Of a stretch of 5,429 bases of DNA, positions 1 through 5,429 are shown one piece after another. The translations under genes and the position numbers were made by a program. Origin of the DNA: Bradyrhizobiaceae bacterium (GTDB lineage: Bacteria > Pseudomonadota > Alphaproteobacteria > Rhizobiales > Xanthobacteraceae). Below the pieces are notes generated by a model. It was not told the origin of the DNA. It saw only the letters and a list, made by a program, of their open reading frames with translations, and made no database searches. How positions within the stretch are numbered: the first letter of the stretch is position 1; every line of letters starts with the position of its first letter. The stretch covers positions 1 to 5,429 of the forward strand of contig JAEULX010000271.1 in assembly GCA_016793685.1 (NCBI GenBank). Reading direction: 5' to 3'.

Positions 1-1
1 A

Positions 2-781
2 TTCGCGCAATCGGCGCAAGCCCCGGCACAGGCTCCCTGGCCGGCCCCGGCTCCGCAACCCGAGCAGCAGACGACCACGCCTCCCCCCGCCGACACGGCC
101 GCCCCGGCTTCCCAGACGCCACCTCCGGCAGCCCAGGCGCAACCGCCGGCGGCGGCATCCAAGCCCAGCGCGCAAGCGCCGGCGGCCAAGCCGGCGCCGC
201 GCCGCGAGCGGGCCCAGGCCAAGAAGCCGGCCAAGGGCGCCACCACCGTCGCCTGCACCGGCGCGTTTGCCGCCGGCTCGAATCACGAAGCCCTCGAGAA
301 GGCTTACGATGCGAAAAACGTGACCTTCACCGAGATCGACGGCGGCCCCGACGGCAGCAAGCTGATGGCCACCGTCGTGTTTCCGGATGATCCGAAACGG
401 CGTCTTGAAGTGCAGTGGCGGAACGAGGCCGCACGATCCGATATCTACCGCATCGCGATCACCGGCCGCTCGAGCTGGACCGGCCCGAAGGGCTTGCGCC
501 TCGGCATGCCGCTGGCGGAAGTCGAAAAAATCAACGGAAAGCCCTTCAAATTGCAGGGCTTCGACCAGGCCAACTCGTCGTCGGCCCTCGATTGGCAGGA
601 GGGCGCGCTCGCCTCGCTGCCCGGCGGCTGCGAAATCGGCATTTTCTTCGCCGCCGATCCGAAAACGCCGCAAACCGCCCGCGAAGAGGCGGCGCCCGGC
701 CAGGAATTCACCTCGAACGACGCCGCCATCCGCGCCATGAAGCCGATCGTCACGGAGATTCTCTTCGGCTACTCGCAGTAG
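2..781 (+). CDS. Probable envelope/secreted protein, C-terminal part, function unknown
   Basis: The reading frame is open from the left edge, so the start lies outside the window; 259 residues are visible and the stop is TAG at 779-781. Residues 1 to about 80 are a low-complexity Pro/Ala/Gln stretch that turns Lys/Arg-rich towards its end, as in a flexible linker between a membrane anchor or signal peptide and a periplasmic domain. The rest (about 83-259) is a compact domain with two cysteines, C85 (VACTGAF) and C210 (PGGCEIG), which could form a disulfide. The central stretch GLRLGMPLAEVEKINGKPF, followed by a GFD motif and later DWQEGAL, recalls uncharacterised bacterial proteins with a 'LG..L.E.E.lNG.pF.l.GF' pattern; this is from memory, not a search. 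GTG at 320 is only an internal valine codon, because the frame and the domain (including C85) continue upstream of it. No enzyme motif is recognised. The gene is certain; the role is unknown. Confidence 0.85.
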   Translation, partial: FAQSAQAPAQAPWPAPAPQPEQQTTTPPPADTAAPASQTPPPAAQAQPPAAASKPSAQAPAAKPAPRRERAQAKKPAKGATTVACTGAFAAGSNHEALEKAYDAKNVTFTEIDGGPDGSKLMATVVFPDDPKRRLEVQWRNEAARSDIYRIAITGRSSWTGPKGLRLGMPLAEVEKINGKPFKLQGFDQANSSSALDWQEGALASLPGGCEIGIFFAADPKTPQTAREEAAPGQEFTSNDAAIRAMKPIVTEILFGYSQ

Positions 782-871
782 CCGGCCGGGCGACGCGCGA
801 CATTTCGCTCGGGGAGCAGCAAGCCATCGTTCGGCCTATGCCCTTCGCGAATCGGCAGGAATTGCGGCATG

Positions 872-892
872 GTGGGGCGTGGATCGCCCCAC
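872..892. other. Short perfect hairpin downstream of the first gene
   Basis: Eight bases, GTGGGGCG (872-879), are complementary to CGCCCCAC (885-892) around the loop TGGAT. It lies 90 bases after the stop of the first gene and 130 before the next start. No T-run follows on either strand, so it is not a textbook intrinsic terminator; it may still slow polymerase or shield an mRNA end. The rest of the gap from 782 to 1021 shows no supportable gene. Confidence 0.4.
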
Positions 893-938
893 AATCGCCG
901 CGACGGCGACAAATTGGACTGGCCTAATGGCGGCCGTT

Positions 939-969
939 GTAGCGTTAACCTGTGTGGCGTTAACCCTGT
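939..969 (+). repeat. Two tandem copies of a GCGTTAACC unit, possible operator
   Basis: GTAGCGTTAACCTGT (939-953) is followed directly by GTGGCGTTAACCCTGT (954-969). The shared core GCGTTAACC recurs with a 16-bp period, about one and a half helical turns. The repeat lies 53 to 83 bases before the start of the gene at 1022, where a promoter or operator would sit. The TTAACC cores recall CtrA half-sites of alphaproteobacteria, but the TTAA-to-TTAA gap is 12 bases rather than the usual 7, so no regulator is assigned. Confidence 0.4.
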
Positions 970-1021
970 CGAGCGTTGCAGCACGCGCGGTGCCCGTGTT
1001 GCGTCGGAAGGAGCGATATTC

Positions 1022-1396
1022 ATGACCCTGACCACGGCTCAGCCCCAAGACGAAGCTGGCGAGGACGCCGCGACCACGTTCGAAGGCGAGATCCGAGAGT
1101 TCGTCCGGCGCGATTTCACATCGCTGAAGCGGACGGACGCCGGCAGCGGCGAGTTCGCGGCCAGCAACATCCGGTCGTTGGTGCAGCGTGTCGCCGGCAC
1201 GTCCCTGCAGGAAATCGACAGCCTGATCGGCGAACTGCAGAATCTCCGCGACTACATCGCCAACGAGGGCGAGCGCGTGCAGCGGGAAATCACCGGCTAT
1301 GCGCAGCTCAATCACGCCGCGCTGACGTCGACGCGAATCATTTCCGACAGCATGTCGAAATGGAAGGACGCGCTCGACGAAGCGAAGTCGGCGTAA
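1022..1396 (+). CDS. Small acidic helical protein, function unknown
   Basis: This gene encodes 124 residues from ATG at 1022. The start is fixed by a strong ribosome binding site, GGAAGGAG (1006-1013), eight bases upstream; the frame stays open further 5' but without comparable signals. The N-terminus (residues 8-25) is acidic and probably disordered. Residues 22-36 and 47-120 look largely alpha-helical, with heptad-like hydrophobic spacing (IRSLVQRVAG, IDSLIGELQNLRDYI), suggesting a helical bundle or short coiled coil. There is no signal peptide, membrane segment or cysteine, so it is probably cytoplasmic. The composition recalls phasin-like or other small helical proteins of Hyphomicrobiales, but no signature confirms a family. 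It stands alone: the tandem GCGTTAACC repeat lies upstream, and a GC hairpin and a perfect palindrome follow the stop. Confidence 0.8.
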   Translation: MTLTTAQPQDEAGEDAATTFEGEIREFVRRDFTSLKRTDAGSGEFAASNIRSLVQRVAGTSLQEIDSLIGELQNLRDYIANEGERVQREITGYAQLNHAALTSTRIISDSMSKWKDALDEAKSA

Positions 1397-1409
1397 AGCA
1401 GAGCGCGCA

Positions 1410-1434
1410 CGCCGCGTTTGTTCGGTTAGCGGCG
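1410..1434 (+). other. GC-rich hairpin just after the stop codon
   Basis: CGCCGC (1410-1415) pairs with GCGGCG (1429-1434) around a 13-base loop rich in T and G, beginning 13 bases after the stop of the gene at 1022. It has no T-run after the stem. It may protect the 3' end of the mRNA or contribute to termination together with the palindrome at 1459-1493. Confidence 0.3.
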
Positions 1435-1458
1435 CGCCTCAACCATCTGGTTTCGTTC

Positions 1459-1493
1459 CATGACCCCGCAAAGCTCGGCTTTGCGGGGTCATG
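1459..1493. terminator. Perfect 16-bp palindrome between convergent genes, likely bidirectional terminator
   Basis: CATGACCCCGCAAAGC (1459-1474) is the exact reverse complement of GCTTTGCGGGGTCATG (1478-1493), with a 3-base loop TCG. It lies 62 bases after the plus-strand stop at 1396 and 43 bases beyond the minus-strand stop at 1537, the position expected of a shared terminator. The following T content is weak (CGTTTCGT on the plus strand, none on the minus). GTTTCGT flanks it on both sides (1450-1456 and 1495-1501), so a small mobile palindromic repeat is an alternative. Confidence 0.6.
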
Positions 1494-1536
1494 CGTTTCG
1501 TAGGGCTTGGATGGGCCGGCTTCGGAGCGCTTGCGA

Positions 1537-1770
1537 TCAGGCCGTATGCGGCGGTTCGCCCGCCAGCCACAGCTTCGCCTTGAGCGCGTTGATGCGGCGC
1601 GACGCTTCGGCCTTCGTCAATGCGCGGTCGAAAGCGCCCAGCTCGCGCGCCTGCTCGGACAGCATTTTGAGATTGTAGGCCTGCAGCGCGGTCATCGGTT
1701 CCTCGCCCGACGCCCGTTCGGATTTTACGGCGCCCGACGCCGCAGCGCACATCGGTCCCTCGCCGGGCAT
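1537..1770 (-). CDS. DUF3072-type small protein
   Basis: This gene encodes 77 residues. I chose ATG at 1770 because AGGAG (1780-1776) sits five bases upstream; the GTG at 1776 lies inside that ribosome binding site. The C-terminal half carries the pattern I associate with DUF3072: PMTALQAYNLKMLSEQARE (residues 25-43), then LTKAEASRRI (51-60) followed by LKAK. Family members have unknown function and usually pair a short helix with this TKAEAS.RI helix. The N-terminal 24 residues are low-complexity and probably disordered; there is no convincing signal peptide. The start lies two bases after the stop of the DUF1236-type gene, and its ribosome binding site overlaps that gene's last codons, so the two are probably translated in a coupled way from one mRNA. 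Family assignment is from recognised motifs, not a search. Confidence 0.8.
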   Translation of the reverse strand: MPGEGPMCAAASGAVKSERASGEEPMTALQAYNLKMLSEQARELGAFDRALTKAEASRRINALKAKLWLAGEPPHTA

Positions 1771-1772
1771 GC

Positions 1773-2141
1773 TCACTCCTCACCTTTGATGACGACGGCG
1801 ACCTGCCGGTTCTGCGGGTCGACGAGAACGACCTGCTTCTCGATCATCGCCGTCTCGAAGCCGCCGACTTGCGGCATCAGCGCCGTCAACGTGTCCGGCA
1901 CGGGCGCAAGCGCGATGCCCGGCGGCACGGTCCCGCCGATCGACACGCGGAAGCCGGTAGGAGCGGCGTGATTCTTCTGCGTGCTGCTGATGCTCTGGTA
2001 GATCGTCTGGCGCTGCGCCGTCGTAAGCGCGATTCGCGGCCCGACGGCAGCGTCCTGCGCTGGCGTTTGCGCCCATGCGATCGCGCCGGAGCATGCCCAT
2101 GCGGCGAGGCAGACGGAAAACATCGTGCGGCGTAGCTGCAT
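1773..2141 (-). CDS. DUF1236-type secreted protein (copy 1)
   Basis: This gene encodes 122 residues with a clear signal peptide: MQLRR, a hydrophobic core FSVCLAAWACSGAIAWA, and probable cleavage after AWA at residue 24, giving a periplasmic or secreted product. The mature part follows the DUF1236 layout: an LTTAQRQTIYQSI helix (39-51), a strand region with VSIGGTVPPGIALAPVP (66-82), and a terminal strand pair VVLVDPQNRQVAVVI (104-118), where the 'v.LVDP..r.vv.vI' ending is most diagnostic. The family is common in Hyphomicrobiales and has no known activity. Two in-frame ATGs exist (2144 and 2141); AAGGA at 2151-2147 is only two bases from the first and five from the second, so 2141 is preferred. 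The DUF3072-type gene follows immediately. A second DUF1236-type gene lies about 600 bp away on the same strand. Confidence 0.85.
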   Translation of the reverse strand: MQLRRTMFSVCLAAWACSGAIAWAQTPAQDAAVGPRIALTTAQRQTIYQSISSTQKNHAAPTGFRVSIGGTVPPGIALAPVPDTLTALMPQVGGFETAMIEKQVVLVDPQNRQVAVVIKGEE

Positions 2142-2323
2142 CATGATCCTTCTATGCGTTGTGAGACCCGTTGAGCGAAAAACGCGGCGCCCGCGCCACA
2201 GTTCCTGGAAAATCGCGCGCCGAAGCGGGCCGAAACCTCGAAAAGCAGCGTCGTTACAGGGGCGCTCTCTTTCGCGCCTGGCGGCAATCGCGTAGAGATA
2301 AGCAGGGGCATGGGGGGACTACC

Positions 2324-2698
2324 GTGATCTGGGCGCCGCTATTCGCCGTGACGCTGGCCGCAACGGTTGCGACCGGGCCCGTCGGCGATCAATTGGGACC
2401 GGACACGGCTGCGCGCCGGGGCGACGCGCTGAAAGCGACGGTCAACGCCGCGACCGAATGCGTCGTGCGCAAGATCGCCGCCGATCCTCGCATGCAGCAG
2501 GGCAGTCTCGACGCCATGATGGGCGAGCTGATCGTCGATTCGATGCCCGCCTGCGCCGGCAAGATGCGCGAAATGATCGAGGCGTACGACGCCTCCTTCG
2601 GCCCGGGCAGCGGCGAGGCGTTTTTCATGGGGCCCTATCTCGATCTGCTGCCGACCGCGACCGGCCTGCGGCTGAAGGCCGGATCGCACGCTCCGTAA
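2324..2698 (+). CDS. Small exported protein with two cysteines, function unknown
   Basis: This gene encodes 124 residues from GTG at 2324. A run GGGGGGA (2312-2318) provides a ribosome binding site five bases upstream. From this start the protein begins with a hydrophobic stretch IWAPLFAVTLAATVATGPV, which reads as a signal peptide, although it lacks the usual positive charge at its N-end. The only other in-frame start is TTG at 2171, which would prefix 51 Arg-rich residues; that looks like non-coding sequence. The mature part is mostly helical with two cysteines, C46 (ATECVVRK) and C77 (MPACAGKM), 31 residues apart and likely to form a disulfide between two helices. It lies alone between two minus-strand DUF1236-type genes, divergent from one and convergent with the other, with only 33 bases to the latter. 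No family was recognised. The choice of start is the main uncertainty. Confidence 0.7.
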   Translation: MIWAPLFAVTLAATVATGPVGDQLGPDTAARRGDALKATVNAATECVVRKIAADPRMQQGSLDAMMGELIVDSMPACAGKMREMIEAYDASFGPGSGEAFFMGPYLDLLPTATGLRLKAGSHAP

Positions 2699-2731
2699 GC
2701 GCAGCCAGGTGCGATAGCCGCCTTACCCGTC

Positions 2732-3115
2732 CTACTCCGACAGGATATCGACGACGCGCATGGTCGTCGGATCGACCAATACGACCCGGTCGCTGACCAG
2801 GGTGTATTTAACGAGCTTTGCGGCGGGGATCTGCGCCAGCGTCGTGTCGGGCAGCATGTAGAGTTCGAGCGAGGCCGGGAGCTCCGATCCAACCTGGGCG
2901 CTGACGCCCGGAGGAACCACGACCTTGCGGTTTGCCTGCCGAACCGCTTGCGCGATGATCGTCTTTTGTTCCAGCGTGAGTTTCGGGACGCCGCTTTGCG
3001 GTACGGCACCGACGCCGCCCGTGCTCGGTATCGCCGGAAGCAACTGCTGGCTGTCCTGACCGGCCGCAACACCCATGAGGGCGAGCAACATCGCCCCTGC
3101 ATACGCAATTTTCAT
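2732..3115 (-). CDS. DUF1236-type secreted protein (copy 2)
   Basis: This gene encodes 127 residues from ATG at 3115, preceded by GAGGGA five bases upstream; the longer open frame from 3163 would add 16 residues that spoil the signal peptide. MKIAYAGAMLLALMGVAAG is a short signal peptide with probable cleavage near residue 18-20. A Gln/Pro/Gly-rich linker (20-44) leads to the DUF1236 layout: LTLEQKTIIAQAV (46-58), VVVPPGVSAQVGSELPASLE (65-84), LYMLPD (85-90), and the ending VSDRVVLVDPTTMRVVDIL (107-125). It resembles copy 1 in order and motifs but is clearly diverged, so the pair is not a recent duplication. It lies 73 bases after the murA stop on the same strand; no terminator is visible in between, so read-through from murA is possible. 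Confidence 0.85.
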   Translation of the reverse strand: MKIAYAGAMLLALMGVAAGQDSQQLLPAIPSTGGVGAVPQSGVPKLTLEQKTIIAQAVRQANRKVVVPPGVSAQVGSELPASLELYMLPDTTLAQIPAAKLVKYTLVSDRVVLVDPTTMRVVDILSE

Positions 3116-3188
3116 GTCGTTCCCTCTGCAATGCGCGGTGAAGGAATGCCGGCGCGCCGCCATTCGTTCCCGCCGAATATCCCGGAGA

Positions 3189-4481
3189 TTAGAAGCCGCT
3201 CAGCCGCTCGATTTCGGCCCCGCAGGCCTGAAGCTTGCCCTCGAGGCGCTCGAACCCGCGATCGAGATGATAAACGCGGTTGACCATGGTCTCGCCCTCG
3301 GCGGCAAGCGCGGCGATGACCAGCGAAACCGAAGCACGCAGGTCGGTCGCCATGACCGGCGCGCCCTTGAGTTGCGGCACGCCGTCGATGGTCGCCGTTT
3401 CTCCCTCCAGGCGGATTTGCGCGCCTAGCCGCGCGAGTTCCTGCACATGCATGAAGCGGTTTTCGAAAATCGTCTCGGTGATATGCGAAGTCCCGCCCGC
3501 GCGGGTCATCAGCGCCATCAGCTGCGCCTGGAGGTCGGTGGGGAAGCCGGGGAACGGCTCGGTCGTCACCCGCACCGGGGCAAGACCCGCGCCGTTGCGC
3601 GCGATGCGCACGCCGGCATTGGTCACGGAGATCTCCGCGCCCGCGCCTGCGATCACGTCGAGCGCCGCCTGCAGCAGTTCGGCGCGCGCCCCCTGCAGCA
3701 GAACATCGCCGCCCGCCATGGCGACCGCCATCGCATAGGTGCCGGTCTCGATGCGGTCGGGCAGCACGCGATGGCGCGCGCCCGACAGGCGGGGCACGCC
3801 GGTGACGACGATATGCTTTGTGCCGGCGCCCGTGATCTTCGCGCCCATCTTGTTGAGGCAATCGGCGAGATCGGTGATTTCCGGCTCGCAGGCCGCGTTC
3901 TCGATTTCCGTGACGCCGTCGGCGAGCGTCGCCGCCATGAGCGCCGTATGCGTGCCGCCGACCGTGACCTTGGGAAACTCGATCCGGCCACCCTTGAGCC
4001 CTTTCGGCGCGCGCGCCACCACATAGCCGCGGTCGATCTCGATCTCGGCGCCGAGGTTCTGCATCGCCATCACCAGCAGATCGACGGGACGCGTGCCGAT
4101 GGCGCAGCCGCCCGGCAACGACACGCGCGCCACGCCCATGCGAGCGACAAGCGGCGCGATCACCCAGAAGCTCGCCCGCATCTTCGCGACGAGTTCATAC
4201 GGCGCAGTGGTGTCGACGATGCGCTTGGCGGAAATGTGCAGGGTCTGGCCTTCGTACTCCGAATCGCCGGGACGCTTGCCGCCCACCATCACGTCGACGC
4301 CGTGATTGCCGAGAATCCGCTGCAGCGACGCAACGTCGGCGAGCCGCGGAACGTTCTCCAAAACGAGGACCTCGTCGGTCAGCAGGCTCGCGATCATGAG
4401 CGGTAGCGTGGCGTTCTTTGCGCCCGAGATCGGGATGCTTCCTACGAGCGGACGCCCACCGACGATGCGAATGCGATCCAT
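3189..4481 (-). CDS. murA: UDP-N-acetylglucosamine 1-carboxyvinyltransferase (MurA)
   Basis: MurA transfers enolpyruvate from phosphoenolpyruvate to UDP-GlcNAc in the cytoplasm, the first committed step of peptidoglycan synthesis. The 430 residues match the usual family length with no break. Visible hallmarks are the N-terminal substrate-binding K22-N23 in ISGAKNATLPLM, the catalytic loop LPGGCAIGTRPVDL with C126 (equivalent to E. coli Cys115, the fosfomycin target), D316 in FPTDLQAQ, R382 in ATDLRASVSL, and R408 in LDRGFERLEGKL. The repeated inside-out alpha/beta pattern of EPSP-synthase-type enzymes is evident throughout. The start ATG at 4481 has AAGGGG four bases upstream. After RPVDL the residue is Leu where many homologues have His, which may only be lineage variation. 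A short basic protein gene lies 96 bases upstream on the same strand and is probably co-transcribed; a DUF1236-type gene follows. Identification is firm. Confidence 0.98.
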   Translation of the reverse strand: MDRIRIVGGRPLVGSIPISGAKNATLPLMIASLLTDEVLVLENVPRLADVASLQRILGNHGVDVMVGGKRPGDSEYEGQTLHISAKRIVDTTAPYELVAKMRASFWVIAPLVARMGVARVSLPGGCAIGTRPVDLLVMAMQNLGAEIEIDRGYVVARAPKGLKGGRIEFPKVTVGGTHTALMAATLADGVTEIENAACEPEITDLADCLNKMGAKITGAGTKHIVVTGVPRLSGARHRVLPDRIETGTYAMAVAMAGGDVLLQGARAELLQAALDVIAGAGAEISVTNAGVRIARNGAGLAPVRVTTEPFPGFPTDLQAQLMALMTRAGGTSHITETIFENRFMHVQELARLGAQIRLEGETATIDGVPQLKGAPVMATDLRASVSLVIAALAAEGETMVNRVYHLDRGFERLEGKLQACGAEIERLSGF

Positions 4482-4577
4482 GATACCCCTTGCCCCATGC
4501 AGCGCTGCCCGTAGGACGCCGCGTCAATCCATGTTGGCGAGATGGTCCCGCCGCAGGCTGTATGTCTCTCAAAGCGT

Positions 4578-4802
4578 CTAGCGGGTTTTCTTGTCCGGAA
4601 CGATTTCGGCAGAATCGTGAGGCATCGCGGCGGGGGCGCCGTCGCTGCCGCCGGCACGTTCGTCGCGCTCGCTGTCGCGTGCTCGCGCCGAAGCCTGCTT
4701 TTTGCGCCGCAGCAAATTCGCGCGCAGCGCGGCGGCAAGGCGTTGTCCCCGCTCGTCGCGCGGCGCGATCCGTTCTGAGTGCCCGTCGGCCTGATCATCC
4801 AT
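4578..4802 (-). CDS. Short basic protein upstream of murA, function unknown
   Basis: This gene encodes 74 residues from ATG at 4802. Residues 19-42 (start GQRLAAALRANLLRRKKQ) form a strongly basic amphipathic helix; the N-terminus is acidic and the C-terminus low-complexity, ending PDKKTR. As I recall, similar short ORFs with an 'RLA.ALR.NL.RRK.QAR' helix occur near murA in Hyphomicrobiales, which supports this being a real gene; I could not check that. Other frames over the same DNA are open, so coding status rests on this motif and on the position. The ribosome binding site is weak (AGCGGG just before ATG). A possible promoter, TTGCGT (4839-4834) with a 16-base spacer to TAGTAT (4817-4812), would give an almost leaderless mRNA. 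The 96 bases to murA show no terminator, so an operon is likely. Confidence 0.65.
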   Translation of the reverse strand: MDDQADGHSERIAPRDERGQRLAAALRANLLRRKKQASARARDSERDERAGGSDGAPAAMPHDSAEIVPDKKTR

Positions 4803-4954
4803 GGCCCGCTCATACTAATGGCGAATAGGCGTCACGCAAAGCAATGAAAGGCCGGCACGCAACACAGCGTCCTTGCGATGTTGTCCACCTTGTGGCACGT
4901 TCCGCCTCCCCGCTTGTGATACCTAATCGCACGCGGATCCTGCCTCGCTAGTTC

Positions 4955-4984
4955 GGAATCGATTCTTGATCGAAGAACGATTCC
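4955..4984. repeat. Near-perfect inverted repeat upstream of the tRNA gene
   Basis: GGAATCG (4955-4961) and TTCTT (4963-4967) pair with AAGAA (4973-4977) and CGATTCC (4978-4984), with one bulged A (4962) and the loop GATCG. A further GGAATCG at 5001-5007 runs into the first base of the tRNA and could pair with the same CGATTCC, so two mutually exclusive stems are possible in the tRNA leader. It could be a protein-binding palindrome or part of the pre-tRNA leader. The rest of 4803-5006 shows no gene; it must hold promoters in both directions, but none is convincing on the tRNA side. Confidence 0.45.
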
Positions 4985-5006
4985 GCCGCACCACTCAGGA
5001 GGAATC

Positions 5007-5299
<293 letters not shown>

Positions 5300-5418
5300 C
5301 CTAATTGCTAATATTCTTTCGGCGATAAGGGGGGTAATGGTTAGCATAAAACAGAAGTATGCACCCGCCGCGGATGCGGTTATCCGTGGGGGATGGTTCA
5401 TGCCAGGGAGGAAAACGC
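5300..5418 (+). other. Gene-free stretch between the tRNA and the next gene, with a leader hairpin
   Basis: No supportable gene was found. The first 60 bases are clearly more AT-rich than the rest of the window (CTAATTGCTAATATTC, then a GGGGGG run and TAGCATAAAACAG), as expected of a promoter region for the gene starting at 5419, but no clean -35/-10 pair stands out. CCGCGGAT (5368-5375) pairs with ATCCGTGG (5382-5389) with one G.U and the loop GCGGTT, ending 30 bases before the start codon. This may be a leader structure or part of a terminator for the tRNA; there is no T-run after it. Confidence 0.4.
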
Positions 5419-5429
5419 ATGAGCGGAAT
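5419..5429 (+). CDS. Start of a gene that runs off the window
   Basis: ATG at 5419 is preceded by GGGAGG (5406-5411) with a seven-base spacer, one of the best ribosome binding sites in the window. Only Met-Ser-Gly and two bases of the next codon are visible, so the product cannot be named. The call rests on the ribosome binding site and on the promoter-like AT-rich stretch upstream. Confidence 0.5.

Noticed and set aside
415..927. 170-codon open frame overlapping the first gene
   Set aside because: Arg-rich shadow of the real frame, which carries a coherent domain; no ribosome binding site.
944..964. CtrA binding site (TTAA-N7-TTAA)
   Set aside because: The two TTAA cores are present but separated by 12 bases rather than 7.
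836..1315. 159-codon minus-strand frame opposite the gene at 1022
   Set aside because: No ribosome binding site or family features, whereas the plus-strand gene has a strong Shine-Dalgarno sequence and helical pattern.
2171..2323. N-terminal extension of the 2324 gene from TTG at 2171
   Set aside because: It would add an Arg-rich, low-information segment before a signal-peptide-like stretch; GTG at 2324 has a good ribosome binding site.
3447..4406. 319-codon open frame on the plus strand
   Set aside because: It is antisense to murA, whose catalytic motifs are all present; its Arg/His/Ala-rich product is typical of a GC-rich shadow frame.
4442..4813. 123-codon minus-strand frame overlapping the murA start and the short basic gene
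   Set aside because: It runs into murA in another frame and lacks recognisable features; the 4578-4802 frame is the better candidate.

Overview
The window is GC-rich and reads as chromosomal DNA of an alphaproteobacterium, probably of the order Hyphomicrobiales (the Bradyrhizobium / Rhodopseudomonas / Xanthobacteraceae side). The reasons are the high GC at third codon positions, two small secreted DUF1236-type proteins, a DUF3072-type protein, an alphaproteobacterial-looking MurA and a tRNA-Thr(GGU) of the alphaproteobacterial type. Genus cannot be settled from the sequence alone.

Layout. Positions 1-781 hold the 3' part of a plus-strand gene for a probable envelope or secreted protein with a long Pro/Ala/Gln linker. 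A plus-strand gene for a small, acidic, helical protein follows (1022-1396); its upstream region carries a tandem GCGTTAACC repeat. A perfect 16-bp palindrome (1459-1493) lies between it and a convergent minus-strand pair: a DUF1236-type secreted protein (1773-2141) and, two bases after its stop, a DUF3072-type protein (1537-1770). A small plus-strand exported protein (2324-2698) and a second minus-strand DUF1236-type gene (2732-3115) follow. murA, the first committed enzyme of peptidoglycan synthesis, fills 3189-4481 on the minus strand. It is preceded by a short basic protein gene (4578-4802), probably in the same transcript.

The most notable object is at 5007-5299: a plus-strand tRNA-Thr(GGU) gene whose anticodon loop is split by a 218-nt sequence (5042-5259). 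That insert folds with P1-P9 helices, a P7 guanosine-site helix, GAAA loops on P2 and P9, a U.G pair at the 5' splice site and a terminal G, which makes it a group I intron of the compact tRNA-borne (IC3-like) kind. Removing it gives a perfect 75-nt tRNA with an encoded CCA. The gene looks like a strange ORF or a broken tRNA to simple scanners and is easily missed.

After the tRNA there is about 120 bp without a recognisable gene, then a good ribosome binding site and the first codons of a plus-strand gene that runs off the window. Functional links between the genes are limited: envelope and secreted proteins dominate (MurA in the cytoplasm, three short exported proteins and the linker protein), but only murA and the intron-split tRNA have functions that can be stated firmly.
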